Below are positions 19,283-28,415 of a stretch of DNA of 64,000 nucleotides, piece after piece (the stretch's first letter is position 1; every line of letters starts with the position of its first letter). The notes below the pieces were generated by a model that saw only the letters and a list, made by a program, of their open reading frames with translations, had not been told where the DNA came from and searched no databases. Both the position numbers and the translations under genes were made by a program. The stretch comes from Myxococcus fulvus (GTDB lineage: Bacteria > Myxococcota > Myxococcia > Myxococcales > Myxococcaceae), in NCBI RefSeq assembly GCF_900111765.1, contig NZ_FOIB01000001.1, forward strand, positions 1,426,001-1,490,000. The letters are read 5' to 3'.

Positions 19283-22009
19283 TCAGCGGGTGGGCGCCGC
19301 GGTGACCTGGGGCAGCTTGCCGATGAACGCGCGCACGCTGTCCTGGTGGAGGCGGTTGGACTCCACGCACAGCCGCACGGACTCGAGCGCCCGGGCGTAG
19401 GCGCGCGGCGCGCCCTCCAGCTTGTCGACACGGGGGCCCAGGAACGCCTCCATCTCCGCCCGGCTGGTGTCGTCGCACAGCGAGCCCGTCATCGCGATGA
19501 GCCAGCCCAGTTCATCCGAGCGGACGCGCGAGGCCAGCGTGTCGAAGTTCTCGCGATAGAACTTCCACGCCACCGCCCGCGTCTCCGGCTCGCCGAACGC
19601 GCCTCCGAACAAGGGCCGCGCGTCGCGCACGTCGAACTCCGTCATCGCCAGCGTCAGGTTCTGCTTCACCAGCTCCGGGTCGCGGAAGCCCGACAGCGCG
19701 TTGATCATCTGGTTGCGCTCGTTGCGGTCCTCCGCCTTGCGCGCGCGGGTGAGGAGTTGCTCGTGGAGCGCGCGGTCCGAGTTGCGCGCCGCCACCGCCA
19801 GCGCCACCGGCACGGCCTCCGGGCTCACGCTGTCGCGCTTCGCCAGCCACTTCGTCACCAGGGCCTTGGCCTCGCGCGTGAGCGTGGGCTCGTCACCCAT
19901 CATCGCCGCGAGCGACAGGAACAGCGAGCGCGTCTGCTTCACCTCGTCGCTGTCGCCCTTCGCCGGCTGCCAGCCCAGCGCCCGGGCCCGCGCGCCGTAG
20001 AGCTTGCCCACCCAGGCGCGGAAGCGCTGCCGCTCGGCGGGGGTGAGCGAGTCCTCGCCCACCAGGTGCAACAGGCGCGCGCCGCTCAGCGCGATGCCGC
20101 GGTCCGGGTCCTTCGCCGTGTCGTTCACCAGCGACAGCACCTCGCCGAGCCGCACGTCGCCCCGGCTCACCGCGCCCTCGATGTCCGCGAAGAAGGCCAG
20201 GCGCTCGGGCACCGTCAGCGACTTCCTGGCCACGCCGTTCACCTGCTGGAACTGCTGCAGCGTGTAGCTGGCGCGGTAGTAGCCCATGCCGCCCGCGTTG
20301 AGCAGCACCCACTGCGGGCAGCTCTTCATCGGCAGCTCCATCTCGCCCGTGCGCTCGGAGAGCAGCTGGCAGGCGCGCACGTCGCCTGTGCGGTCCCCGG
20401 CGCGCACGCACACGGGGACGGACCAGGTGGCGTCCTTGGACGCGGTGGAGCCCGCGGGCAGGAAGCGCTCCTGGGACAGCTTCAGGCGCGGCGCCTTGCC
20501 CGCGTCGCACACCAGCTGGGCGGAGATGTGGGGCGCGCCGGGCTGGTCGATGAAGCTGCGGAAGGAGCGCGCGACGTCGGGGCTCGCGGCCTGGGCGAGC
20601 GTGGCGGCGAAGTCATCCGACGTCGCCGTGCCCCACTCGTGCTTGCGGATGTGCGCGCGCAGGATGTCGCGCATCTTGTCCTCGCCCAGCCACGACTCGA
20701 ACATGCCGATGATGGCGGAGCCCTTGGCGTAGGTGGTGGAGTTGTCGAACGAGCCGATGACCTCGTCATGGGTGTTGGCGGGCTTGCGCACCGGCAGCGC
20801 CGCGTCGAGCGCGTCCGCGCTCATGGCGCCCGCCAGCGCGTTGGTGCTCGCGTCCCGGCCGAAGCCCCAGCTCGGGTCGAACCCGTCCATCTGCTTGCGG
20901 TCCAGCCACGAGGTGAGCGACTCGTTGAGCCAGATGTCGTCCCACCAGCGGCAGGTGACGATGTTGCCGAACCAGTAGTGCCCCAGCTCGTGGCCCGCGA
21001 TGTTGACGTACCACTTGCGCCGCTGGAGCGTCTCCTCGCCGGGGCGGATGAGCGTCAGCGGCTGGCCCAGGGCGACCAGGCCCGGGTGCTCCATGGTGCC
21101 CCAGTAGCGGGGCACCACCGCGACGTCGAGCTTCTCGTACGGGTACGCCTGGTCGAAGAAGTCCTCGAGCACCGTGACGATGCGCGGGGTGACGCTCGCG
21201 GCGTATGCCGTCTCCGCGCCGCGGCCCTTGGGGACGATGAAGCGCAGCGGCACGTTGTTGCGCCCGGTGGTGCCCGCGTCCACCACGTCGAACGGGCCCA
21301 CCACGAAGGCGACGAGGTAGCTGGGCATGGGCTTGCTGTCGCGGAAGGTGATGCGCTGCAGGCCGTCCGGCAGCGTCTCCTTCGCCTCGATGGCGTGGTT
21401 GGCCAGCGCCACGTCCTCGGCCTTCACCGTGAAGCGCAGCTGCCAGGGCACCTTGAAGCCCGGCTCGTCGAAGCACGGGAAGGCGCGGCGCGCGTCCACC
21501 GGCTCGAAGAAGGTGTAGAGGTAGTTGTGGCCACCTTCCTCCTGCGAATAGAGGCCCCGGCTGCGCTCCTTGTCGATTTGACCCGTGAAGGCGATGACGA
21601 TGCGCGCCTTGCCCGCGGGCAGCGTCTCGGGCAGCAGCAGGCCCAGCCGGCCCTCGCTCGCGGTGACGGCCTTGGCTTCGAGCGCGCGGCCCTGCGTCTC
21701 GATGCGCGCGGAGGTGACCTCCAAGTCCTGTCCGTGCAGCCAGACCTGGCGCACCGGCTCGCGCACATCCACGTCGATGGTGACGGTGCCCGAGTGGGTG
21801 GACTCGGTGGAGATGAGCTTCAGGTCCAGCAGGTAGTGCAGGGGTTGGACGGTGTCCGGCAGGCGCAGCGCGGGAGGCTGGGCTTCGGGCCACTCGGGCG
21901 CGGCCGCCGCCACCGTGGCCTCGGGCTTGGACGGCCCGGCGGACCCGGTGGCGTGGGTACAGTGGAGTGAGAGCAACGCGGGGACGAGGAGGAGGGAGTG
22001 CCAGCGCAT
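19283..22009 (-). CDS. M1 family zinc aminopeptidase, lipoprotein
   Basis: 908 residues. The N-terminus MRWHSLLLVPALLSLHCTHA carries a lipobox (SLHC), so the enzyme is probably anchored in the envelope. An aminopeptidase-N beta domain (about 50-250) is followed by the catalytic domain. The exopeptidase loop reads GTMEHPG (GAMEN-like). The zinc site is HELGHYWFGN with the third ligand Glu in WLNESL 18 residues on. A later Tyr in NSTTYAKGSAIIGMFE fits the transition-state tyrosine. The long helical C-terminal region is ERAP/PepN-like. It removes N-terminal residues from peptides, here probably for nutrient uptake outside the cytoplasm. The SBBP gene lies upstream on the same strand, 116 bp away. 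Confidence 0.95.
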   Translation of the reverse strand: MRWHSLLLVPALLSLHCTHATGSAGPSKPEATVAAAAPEWPEAQPPALRLPDTVQPLHYLLDLKLISTESTHSGTVTIDVDVREPVRQVWLHGQDLEVTSARIETQGRALEAKAVTASEGRLGLLLPETLPAGKARIVIAFTGQIDKERSRGLYSQEEGGHNYLYTFFEPVDARRAFPCFDEPGFKVPWQLRFTVKAEDVALANHAIEAKETLPDGLQRITFRDSKPMPSYLVAFVVGPFDVVDAGTTGRNNVPLRFIVPKGRGAETAYAASVTPRIVTVLEDFFDQAYPYEKLDVAVVPRYWGTMEHPGLVALGQPLTLIRPGEETLQRRKWYVNIAGHELGHYWFGNIVTCRWWDDIWLNESLTSWLDRKQMDGFDPSWGFGRDASTNALAGAMSADALDAALPVRKPANTHDEVIGSFDNSTTYAKGSAIIGMFESWLGEDKMRDILRAHIRKHEWGTATSDDFAATLAQAASPDVARSFRSFIDQPGAPHISAQLVCDAGKAPRLKLSQERFLPAGSTASKDATWSVPVCVRAGDRTGDVRACQLLSERTGEMELPMKSCPQWVLLNAGGMGYYRASYTLQQFQQVNGVARKSLTVPERLAFFADIEGAVSRGDVRLGEVLSLVNDTAKDPDRGIALSGARLLHLVGEDSLTPAERQRFRAWVGKLYGARARALGWQPAKGDSDEVKQTRSLFLSLAAMMGDEPTLTREAKALVTKWLAKRDSVSPEAVPVALAVAARNSDRALHEQLLTRARKAEDRNERNQMINALSGFRDPELVKQNLTLAMTEFDVRDARPLFGGAFGEPETRAVAWKFYRENFDTLASRVRSDELGWLIAMTGSLCDDTSRAEMEAFLGPRVDKLEGAPRAYARALESVRLCVESNRLHQDSVRAFIGKLPQVTAAPTR

Positions 22010-22071
22010 GCCGCGAGGCTATCGCGCCCTCCACGATTGGCCACCGCGAAGCTCCTGTCCTGGATTCCGCG

Positions 22072-22128
22072 TGAGACAGGCAACGAACACCTGTCCCACG
22101 TCCGGACACGGAATGCGGGCCTGTCTCA
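22072..22128. repeat. 10-bp inverted repeat between the SBBP and M1 peptidase genes
   Basis: TGAGACAGGC (22072-22081) and GCCTGTCTCA (22119-22128) are perfect complements 37 nt apart, and the right arm covers the SBBP stop. A second partly complementary pair (ATTCCG, CGGAAT) lies inside. It may be an operator or a weak terminator before the peptidase gene; the function is unknown. Confidence 0.35.
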
Positions 22129-23394
22129 GAAGCGGACGAGGAACGCGTCGTAGCTGCCCGCGTTGGTGCCGCCCAGGCTGCCGTAGGTGGAGCCCGTCAC
22201 GTAGGCGTTGCCGCTGGCGTCCACCGCCACGCCGCTGCCGACGTCCGGCAGGTGGGTGCCGACGACGCGCGTGCCCAGCTTGGTGCCCGAGCCGTCGTAG
22301 CGGGTGAAGAAGGCGTCCTGGCTGCCGGCGTACGGCTGGCCGTCGAGGGCGTTGGCCGTGTAGCCCGTCACCTGGACGATGCCGTTGGCGTCCACCGCGA
22401 CGCCGCTCGCGTAGTCGGGCTGCGCGCCGCCGAGCATGCGGCTCCACTGGCGGTTGCCCACGGCGTCATAGCGGGCGAGCACCACGTCGATGGTGCCGGC
22501 GTTGGTGTGGCCGTCGATGGCGCCGAAGGTGTCGCCGACGAGGTAGGCGCCGCCGTCGGGGCTCGCCGCCACGCCCTTGACGTCGTCGAGGTCGGAGAGG
22601 TCCAGCTGACGCACCCACTGCGTGGCGCCGAGGATGTCCAGGCGCAGCAGGAACATGTCCGTGCCCGTGGGCGTGGTGGCGCCGTCGAGGCTGCCGCTCG
22701 TCTGGCCCACGACGTACACCTTGTGGCCCGGCGTCACGGCGATGCCGCGCGCGATGTCGCTGCTGGGCGTGCCGAGCTGCCGCAGCCAGTACGGGTTGCC
22801 GGCCGAGTCGTAGAGGCCCACGAGGACGTCGTAGTGGCCGGGGTTGCCGCCGTTGGCGAAGCTGCCGCCGGTGTAGCCGGAGAAGTACAGCGTGTCGTCC
22901 GAGCCGATGGCCAGGCCCGTGCCGAAGTCATCCATCTGCGTGCCCTGCTGGCGGACCCAGAGCTGCTGGCCCTGCGGGCTGTACTTGGCGATGAAGAAGT
23001 CATAGCCGCCGGCGTTCGTGTGGAAGCCCAGCGAGCCGTACGTCCGGCCCGTGACGTACACGTTCCCCTCGGAGTCGGTGGTCGCGGCGGCGGGGCGGTC
23101 ATCCTCGGGCGTGCCGAACTGGTGCACCCACTGCAGCGTGCCCGCGGTGTCGTACTTCGCGACGAAGACGTCGTTGCCACCGGCCTTGGGCTCGGGGCCG
23201 AGCTGGCTGGTGGTGTTGCCCACGACATAGACGGCGTTGCCCGCGACGGCGACGGCGCGGGCCTGCTCGTCGAGGTTGGCGCCGAACTGCCGGGTCCACG
23301 AAGGCGCGGGGACCTGGGCCTGGACGGGGGCGGGGAGGCCCAGCGCGCACACGACACCGGCGAGGGCGAACGAGCTCAACACGGGGAGCTTCAT
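22126..23394 (-). CDS. Secreted SBBP beta-propeller protein
   Basis: 422 residues from the ATG at 23394, chosen because it gives a signal peptide ending APVQAQ; the frame extends upstream without support. The mature protein is about seven repeats of some 55 residues. Each has the form G-x-VYVVG-x-T-x-GSL-G followed by DVFVAKYD-x-x-G-x-x-W-x-RQFG, for example VYVTGRTYGSLGFHTNAGG, VYVVGQTSGSLDG and YVTGSTYGSLGGTNAGS. This is the SBBP (beta-propeller) family, which is abundant in myxobacteria. It is likely secreted or surface-exposed and probably binds other molecules rather than catalysing. No other domain is attached. Confidence 0.9.
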   Translation of the reverse strand: MKLPVLSSFALAGVVCALGLPAPVQAQVPAPSWTRQFGANLDEQARAVAVAGNAVYVVGNTTSQLGPEPKAGGNDVFVAKYDTAGTLQWVHQFGTPEDDRPAAATTDSEGNVYVTGRTYGSLGFHTNAGGYDFFIAKYSPQGQQLWVRQQGTQMDDFGTGLAIGSDDTLYFSGYTGGSFANGGNPGHYDVLVGLYDSAGNPYWLRQLGTPSSDIARGIAVTPGHKVYVVGQTSGSLDGATTPTGTDMFLLRLDILGATQWVRQLDLSDLDDVKGVAASPDGGAYLVGDTFGAIDGHTNAGTIDVVLARYDAVGNRQWSRMLGGAQPDYASGVAVDANGIVQVTGYTANALDGQPYAGSQDAFFTRYDGSGTKLGTRVVGTHLPDVGSGVAVDASGNAYVTGSTYGSLGGTNAGSYDAFLVRF

Positions 23395-23603
23395 CACGGA
23401 CTCCGTTTCGAAGAGGGGGAAGGCGAGCCGTGAAACGCGACGCGAAATGTCTCGTGACACGGCACTGATGCAAGAGCACGGGACGGAAAGTCGCGGAAGA
23501 TGGGTAATGAAAGACACGTGGGGTCCGCGCTGAATCCGGGTGTGAGTTGTCGTGGACCCGGTTGCAATTGACGCGCTGTGACAGTTGCTGTGTCAGGTTG
23601 CGT

Positions 23604-24305
23604 TCACGTCACGGTGAAGGCGCGGGCGAGGGTGAGGACCTCGACGCGGGTGGCGCCGGCGTGCAGGAGCGCGGTGGCCGCGGCGCGCGCGGTGGCGCCG
23701 GTGGTGAAGACGTCATCGAGGAGGAGCACGTCGTGACCCGCGAGGTCGTCCGAGGCGACGAAGGCGTCCGCGACGTTGTCGGCGCGCTCGGCCTCGGTGA
23801 GGCCCACCTGTCGTTGGGTCTCCCGCGTGCGCGTGAGCAGGCCGACGGGGGCGCGGACTCCCAGGTGTTTCGCCAGGGCGCCCGCGAGCAGTTGGGCCTG
23901 GTCGTACTTGCGCGCGTGGTAGCGGCGGGTGTGGAGCGGCAGCGCGACGATGAGTCGGGGCGCGCGGGTGAGGAAGCTCTGGGCCTCGGCCGCGAGCAGC
24001 TCCCCGAGGGGCGCGGCCAGCTCCGGGTGGTCTTCGTACTTGAATCGATGGACGGCGCGGGCCACGGGCCCTTCGTGCGCGAACGGAGCCCAGGCGCGCG
24101 AGAAGGGTGGGGGAGAAGCGCGGCAGCGTGGGCACATGCCAGCGGGGAACGGACCTGGCTCCGCGCAGGTGCGGCAGCACACGGGCGGCAGTCGCTCCAC
24201 GGCGGTGTCACAGGGCTCGCAGAAGAAGGCGCCGGGACCTGGGAGGACCTTCGCGCAGGCGATGCACGCGGGCGGGTAGAGCACGTCCAGCAGGGCCCTC
24301 AGCAT
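23604..24305 (-). CDS. comF: ComF family phosphoribosyltransferase-like protein
   Basis: 233 residues. The N-terminus has a zinc-binding cysteine module (YPPACIACAKV, FFCEPC, CCRTC, CPRC), followed by a PRTase fold with the PRPP-loop motif VLLLDDVFTTGAT near residues 190-202 and YDQAQLLAGALA. ComF homologues take part in DNA uptake for natural transformation in Bacillus and Haemophilus (ComF, GntX) and are widespread in non-competent bacteria too. No other competence genes are nearby. The start at ATG 24305 agrees with the family N-terminus. Confidence 0.92.
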   Translation of the reverse strand: MLRALLDVLYPPACIACAKVLPGPGAFFCEPCDTAVERLPPVCCRTCAEPGPFPAGMCPRCRASPPPFSRAWAPFAHEGPVARAVHRFKYEDHPELAAPLGELLAAEAQSFLTRAPRLIVALPLHTRRYHARKYDQAQLLAGALAKHLGVRAPVGLLTRTRETQRQVGLTEAERADNVADAFVASDDLAGHDVLLLDDVFTTGATARAAATALLHAGATRVEVLTLARAFTVT

Positions 24306-24462
24306 GGGCGCGCGCTCGTGGACGCCCGCTGCGTGGAACCCCTGCTCCCGACTCGTGTCGTCCCCATCCCCATCGCCCGTTCCCCCACCGCCCGCTGGAA
24401 AGGCTAGGCGGCGGTGGAGGGGAGCGTCGAGTGGATTCGCGAGGCCCGGAGGGGCCCCGTGC

Positions 24463-26004
24463 TCAGGGCAGCACGCCCTGCCGGTTCATCTCCTTCGACT
24501 GCGGCAGGTTCATCACCTTGCACAGCGTGGGCGCGATGTCCGCGAGGATGCCGGGGCGCAGCTTCTGTCCCCGGAACGCCGGGTGGATGAGGTGGAAGGG
24601 CACCGGGTTCAACGTGTGCGCCGTGTGCGGCTCGCCCGTCACCGGGTCCACCATCTGCTCACAGTTGCCGTGGTCCGCCGAGATGGCCATCACCCAGCCG
24701 TTGCGCTCGCACGCCTTGCCGAGCACGCCCAGGCACTCGTCCACCACGCGCACCGCCTGCATCGCCGCGTCCAGCCGGCCGCTGTGCCCCACCATGTCCG
24801 GGTTGGCGAAGTTCGCCAGCGCGAAGTCATACGTCCCCGAGTCCAGCCGCCGCACCAGCTCCGCCGTCACCTCGCGCGCCGCCATCTCCGGCTTCAAGTC
24901 GTACGTCTTCACGTCGCGCGGACTCGGCACCAGGTGCCGGTCCTCACCCGGGTAGACGACCTCGCGCCCACCGTTGAAGAAGAACGTCACGTGCGCGTAC
25001 TTCTCCGTCTCCGCCGTGCGGAACTGCCGCAGCCCCTGCCGCGCCAGAATCTCCGGGAAGATGTCCTGCGGCTGGTCCGGCGAGAACGCCACCGGCAAAT
25101 CGAAGGTCTCGTCGTACTGGGTCATGCACACGTACCGCCCCAGCCTGAGCCCGCCCCGGTCGAACTCCTTGAACGTCGGATACGCCAGGGCCTGCGTCAG
25201 CTCCCGCGCCCGGTCCGCGCGGAAGTTGAAGAACAACACCGTGTCCCCATCCTGGATGCGACCCACGGGCGTCCCATCCCCGCTCGCCATCACCGTGGGC
25301 TTCACGAACTCGTCCGTCACCTTCTCCGCGTACGACGCGCGGATGGCGCTCAGCGCGTCCGGCGCCTTGGGCCCGCGCGCGTGCACCAGCGCCTCGTACG
25401 CCAGCTGCACCCGGTCCCACCGCTTGTCGCGGTCCATCGCGTAGTACCGCCCGCTCACCGTGGCGATGCGCCCCGTGTTCGTCTCGTGGAGGAAGCGCTC
25501 CAGCGCCTCCACGTAGCCCAGCGCGCTCTGCGGTGGCGTGTCACGCCCGTCCAGGAACGCGTGCACGTACACATGCGGTACACCCCGCTCCCGCGCCGCC
25601 TTCAGGAGCGCGTACAGGTGCTCCATCGACGAGTGCACCCCACCCGGGGACACCAACCCCAACAGGTGCAGCGCCTTGCCGTCCGCCTTCACGCCGTCCA
25701 TCGCCGCGCGGAGCACCGGGTTCTGCGCCAGCTCCCCGGACTCGGCCGCGCGGTTGATGCGCACCAGGTCCTGGTAGACGATGCGGCCAGCGCCGATGTT
25801 CGTGTGCCCGACCTCCGAGTTGCCCATCTGCCCCTCGGGCAGACCCACGGCCAGCCCCGAGGTCTGTAGCTCGGTGAACGGGTAGGGGCTCGTCAGCTTG
25901 TCCAGGTTCGGCGTGCCGGCCAGGAGGATGGCGTTCGCCTCTCGCTCGTGACGGATGCCCCAACCATCCAGGATGCAGAGCAATACCTTGTGCGCGGGAG
26001 TCAT
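24463..26004 (-). CDS. gpmI: 2,3-bisphosphoglycerate-independent phosphoglycerate mutase
   Basis: 513 residues, the normal length for iPGM. It interconverts 3- and 2-phosphoglycerate in glycolysis and gluconeogenesis with two Mn ions. The alkaline-phosphatase-fold N-terminus has VLLCILDGWG (metal Asp) and GNSEVGHTNIGAG with the phosphoserine nucleophile. The inserted phosphotransferase domain has HSSMEHLYALL, FLDGRDTPP and GRYYAMDRDKRWDR. The C-terminal metal ligands are in NFANPDMVGHSG and SADHGNCEQM. It is transcribed leftward with 88 bp to the RtcB-like gene. Together with PEP carboxykinase further right it supports gluconeogenesis from amino acids. Confidence 0.97.
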   Translation of the reverse strand: MTPAHKVLLCILDGWGIRHEREANAILLAGTPNLDKLTSPYPFTELQTSGLAVGLPEGQMGNSEVGHTNIGAGRIVYQDLVRINRAAESGELAQNPVLRAAMDGVKADGKALHLLGLVSPGGVHSSMEHLYALLKAARERGVPHVYVHAFLDGRDTPPQSALGYVEALERFLHETNTGRIATVSGRYYAMDRDKRWDRVQLAYEALVHARGPKAPDALSAIRASYAEKVTDEFVKPTVMASGDGTPVGRIQDGDTVLFFNFRADRARELTQALAYPTFKEFDRGGLRLGRYVCMTQYDETFDLPVAFSPDQPQDIFPEILARQGLRQFRTAETEKYAHVTFFFNGGREVVYPGEDRHLVPSPRDVKTYDLKPEMAAREVTAELVRRLDSGTYDFALANFANPDMVGHSGRLDAAMQAVRVVDECLGVLGKACERNGWVMAISADHGNCEQMVDPVTGEPHTAHTLNPVPFHLIHPAFRGQKLRPGILADIAPTLCKVMNLPQSKEMNRQGVLP

Positions 26005-26044
26005 GCCCGAACCCTAACCACGCACCCGCCGGACGCGGAGGGGA

Positions 26045-26090
26045 AAAAGCGCGCTTCGACTCCAGGGCCCGGACTGCTTGCCTCGGGCCC
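26045..26090 (-). terminator. Hairpin plus T-run after the RtcB-like gene
   Basis: GGGCCCG (26065-26071) and CGGGCCC (26084-26090) form a 7-bp stem with a 12-nt loop just past the stop. On the leftward strand AAGCGCGCTT followed by TTT comes next. It is probably a rho-independent terminator upstream of gpmI. Confidence 0.55.
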
Positions 26091-26093
26091 GCG

Positions 26094-27245
26094 CTACTCC
26101 TCGCGGGAGCGCGTCTTGTACGTCAGCACCGGCGCCAGCGTGGCCACCACCTTCACCAGCCCCGCCTCCACCAGGTCCGTCACCACCCGGTCGATGGCCT
26201 TGTACGCCTGCGGCGCCTCCTCGAAGAGCAGGTCCTTGTTCTCGCAGACGACGTGGCTCTTGAAGCTCGTCCGGGTGAGCGACTCCGCGGTGAAGCGCTC
26301 CTTGATGCGCTCCCGGGCCGCCGTGCGCGTCCACTTGCGCCCCGCGCCGTGCGCCAGGCTGTACGCGCTGCCCGTCCCATCCCCCACCGGCGCCACCAGA
26401 TAGCTCAGCGCGCCACGACTGCCCGGAATCACCACGGGCCCCTCGTCCGCCGGCGCCGCGCCCTTGCGATGCAACCACCTCAGGGCCCCGTCCTCGCGTC
26501 GTGGGGTGACGCTGTTGTGGCAGACATCCAACACTCGCCGCGCCGGAGCACCGATGCCATCCAGCACCCTGCGCGCCACCAGCGCCCGGTTGGCCCGAGC
26601 CCACGCCACCGCGTGGTCATGCCGCGTCAGGTACGCCCGCGCCTCGTCCGAGTCCGCCACCAGCCCGCCCGCCGCGTGCCGGTCCACGTGGGCCCGCAGA
26701 ATCGCCTCGCCCAGTCCGCGCGAGCCCGAGTGCACCAGCAGGAGCAACCGGTCCGCCTCCAGCCCCAGCTCGGCGAACGCCCGCGCGTCGTGCACCGCGT
26801 CCACCCGCTGCAGCTCGGCGAAGTGGTTGCCACCGCCCACCGTGCCCAGCGCCCCCTCGAAGCCCGAGGGCTTCACCCCTTCCTCCGCCAGGAACCCTTC
26901 CACGTCGCCGTTCCAGGGTCCCTCCACCTCCAGCTTCGAGGCCCAGCGCTCGGCCTTCGACTTTCGCGCCAGCATCCCCACGTCCCACAACCCCATCCCA
27001 CAGCCGATGTCGTTGCCCACCAGGTAGGGATAGAAGAGCCCCTCCGAGGTGAAGGCCGCGCCCACCGGCGCGCCCTTGCCCGGGTGCAGGTCCGGAAGTC
27101 CCACCGCGGCCTTCATGCCGGGCAGCCGCGCGACGGCCTCGAGTTGCCGCACCGCCTCACCCTCCACCCACGACTGGGGCGAGGCGATGACGCGCACGGT
27201 GGCGGCGGGGGAGGCAAGGGTGGTTTCAGTGCTGGCGGTGCTCAT
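26094..27245 (-). CDS. RtcB-like RNA ligase family protein
   Basis: 383 residues from the ATG at 27245; the frame extends upstream to 27335 without support. RtcB joins 2',3'-cyclic phosphate or 3'-phosphate RNA ends to 5'-OH ends using GTP and Mn. Visible hallmarks are LPDLHPGKGAPVG, VGNDIGCGMGLWDVG (metal-binding Asp and Cys), TVGGGNHFAEL, VHSGSRGLG, CHNSV and SLAHGAGRKWTR, where the His would carry GMP. At 383 residues it is shorter than tRNA-splicing RtcB and nearer the sub-family annotated as release-factor-H-coupled RctB. No prfH is adjacent in the window. It likely repairs cleaved RNA. The rlmH gene ends 70 bp upstream. Confidence 0.9.
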   Translation of the reverse strand: MSTASTETTLASPAATVRVIASPQSWVEGEAVRQLEAVARLPGMKAAVGLPDLHPGKGAPVGAAFTSEGLFYPYLVGNDIGCGMGLWDVGMLARKSKAERWASKLEVEGPWNGDVEGFLAEEGVKPSGFEGALGTVGGGNHFAELQRVDAVHDARAFAELGLEADRLLLLVHSGSRGLGEAILRAHVDRHAAGGLVADSDEARAYLTRHDHAVAWARANRALVARRVLDGIGAPARRVLDVCHNSVTPRREDGALRWLHRKGAAPADEGPVVIPGSRGALSYLVAPVGDGTGSAYSLAHGAGRKWTRTAARERIKERFTAESLTRTSFKSHVVCENKDLLFEEAPQAYKAIDRVVTDLVEAGLVKVVATLAPVLTYKTRSREE

Positions 27246-27315
27246 GAGGCCCGTTGACGCCTCCTGTCCGACGGCCCTGACGCCAGCGCCGAGGGGGCCT
27301 GGGAGGCCCGCCTGC

Positions 27316-27780
27316 CTACTTGTGGTACGGCTCACCCTTGAGGATGGTGAACGCCCGGTACAGCTGCTCCACGAGCACCACGCGCGCCAGCCGGTGGGGC
27401 AGCGTCATCTTCGACAGCGACAGCGTCAGATGGGCGGCGGCCCGGACGCTCTCGTCCAGGCCCTCGTCGCCGCCGATGACGAAGAGCAAGTCCCTGGAGC
27501 CCGTCTGGGCCTTGGCCACGTAGCGGCCCAGCTCCACCGAGTCGATGAGCGAGCCGCGCTCGTCCAGCGCCACCAGCCAGTCCTGCGGCTTGCGCTTCGC
27601 CAGGATGGCCTCGGCCTCCGCGGCCTTGGCGTCGCCGGGCTTGAGCTTCTTGCCGCTCGCCTCGGCGAGCTCAATCAGCTCGAAGCGGGTGTAGTGCCCC
27701 AGCCGGCGGGCATACTCCTGGACCGCCGGCTCGAAGAGGCCCGAGCGGTCCTTGCCGATGGAGAGCAGGCGGACCTTCAG
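27316..27780 (-). CDS. rlmH: 23S rRNA pseudouridine-1915 N3-methyltransferase RlmH, probable CTG start
   Basis: 154 residues if started at the CTG at 27780, equal to the usual RlmH length (about 155) and giving the canonical N-terminus (M)[14 protein letters not shown]. In this frame no ATG, GTG or TTG lies near; the next upstream ATG would add 37 non-homologous residues. The CTG overlaps the rsfS stop as CTGA, and GGGAGAAGG sits just upstream. The SPOUT methyltransferase core is intact: [15 protein letters not shown] and [20 protein letters not shown] with the C-terminus ILKGEPYHK. It methylates pseudouridine 1915 in helix 69 of the 50S subunit. The rsfS-rlmH pairing is common. Confidence 0.92.
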   Translation of the reverse strand: MKVRLLSIGKDRSGLFEPAVQEYARRLGHYTRFELIELAEASGKKLKPGDAKAAEAEAILAKRKPQDWLVALDERGSLIDSVELGRYVAKAQTGSRDLLFVIGGDEGLDESVRAAAHLTLSLSKMTLPHRLARVVLVEQLYRAFTILKGEPYHK

Positions 27781-28355
27781 GACACCTTCTCCCGGGCGGC
27801 GTCCGCCCAGAGCCCCTCGAGGTCGTAGTGCGCGCGCAGGTCCGCGAGGAACAGGTGCGCCACCACCTCGCCGTAGTCGAGCAGCACCCACTGGCCCGTG
27901 TCCACGCCCTCGGTGCCCAGCGCGCGCTCGGGCGCGTCACCCTGCTTGAGCTGCACCTGGACGTTCTCCGCCATGGCGCTCACCTGACGGTCGCTCTCGC
28001 CGGAGGCGATGACGATGTAGTCCGCGTACGACGTCATGCCCCGGACATCCAGGATGACGACGTCCAGCGCCTTCTTGTCGATGAGCAGCCGCGCCATGCG
28101 GCGCGCCAGGGCCTGCGCTTCGGGCTTCTCCTCCGGGCCCGTCTTCTGCTGCGGGGCGGCTGGCAGCTTCAGCTTCTTCTTGGGCCGCAGCGGCGTCGTG
28201 CCCTTGCCCGTCGTCTTCTTGCGCGCCGGGGCCTTGGCCTTGGCGGGCGCCTTGCCCTTGGGGGCCGTCCTGCCTGTCGCCGTCCTCTTGGCGCGCGCCG
28301 GAGCCTTCTTGGCCGCGCTCTTCTTCCGGGGGGTCGTCTTCTTCTTCGTTGCCAT
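27777..28355 (-). CDS. rsfS: Ribosomal silencing factor RsfS with Lys/Ala-rich N-terminal tail
   Basis: 192 residues, against about 105-120 in most bacteria. Residues 80-192 are the RsfS domain ([60 protein letters not shown]), which binds uL14 and blocks 50S-30S joining when nutrients fall. Residues 1-75 are a low-complexity tail rich in Lys, Ala, Arg and Pro ([34 protein letters not shown]), resembling histone H1 tails. The start ATG at 28355 is the only sensible one. The tail could bind rRNA or DNA; that is inference. It overlaps rlmH by 4 nt. Confidence 0.93.
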   Translation of the reverse strand: MATKKKTTPRKKSAAKKAPARAKRTATGRTAPKGKAPAKAKAPARKKTTGKGTTPLRPKKKLKLPAAPQQKTGPEEKPEAQALARRMARLLIDKKALDVVILDVRGMTSYADYIVIASGESDRQVSAMAENVQVQLKQGDAPERALGTEGVDTGQWVLLDYGEVVAHLFLADLRAHYDLEGLWADAAREKVS

Positions 28356-28415
28356 GTGCGGCGCACCCTACCGCACCCTTGGCAACACGCCATGGGTCCT
28401 CTAAGGGTCCTGTCC

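Noticed and set aside
18785..19431. Ser/Arg/Pro-rich ORFs overlapping the nat gene
   Set aside because: Alternative-frame shadows. The nat frame carries the full Cys-His-Asp triad.
24443..24456. GGCCC-GGAG-GGGCC hairpin after gpmI
   Set aside because: Only a 5-bp stem; common by chance at this GC content, so not listed as a terminator.
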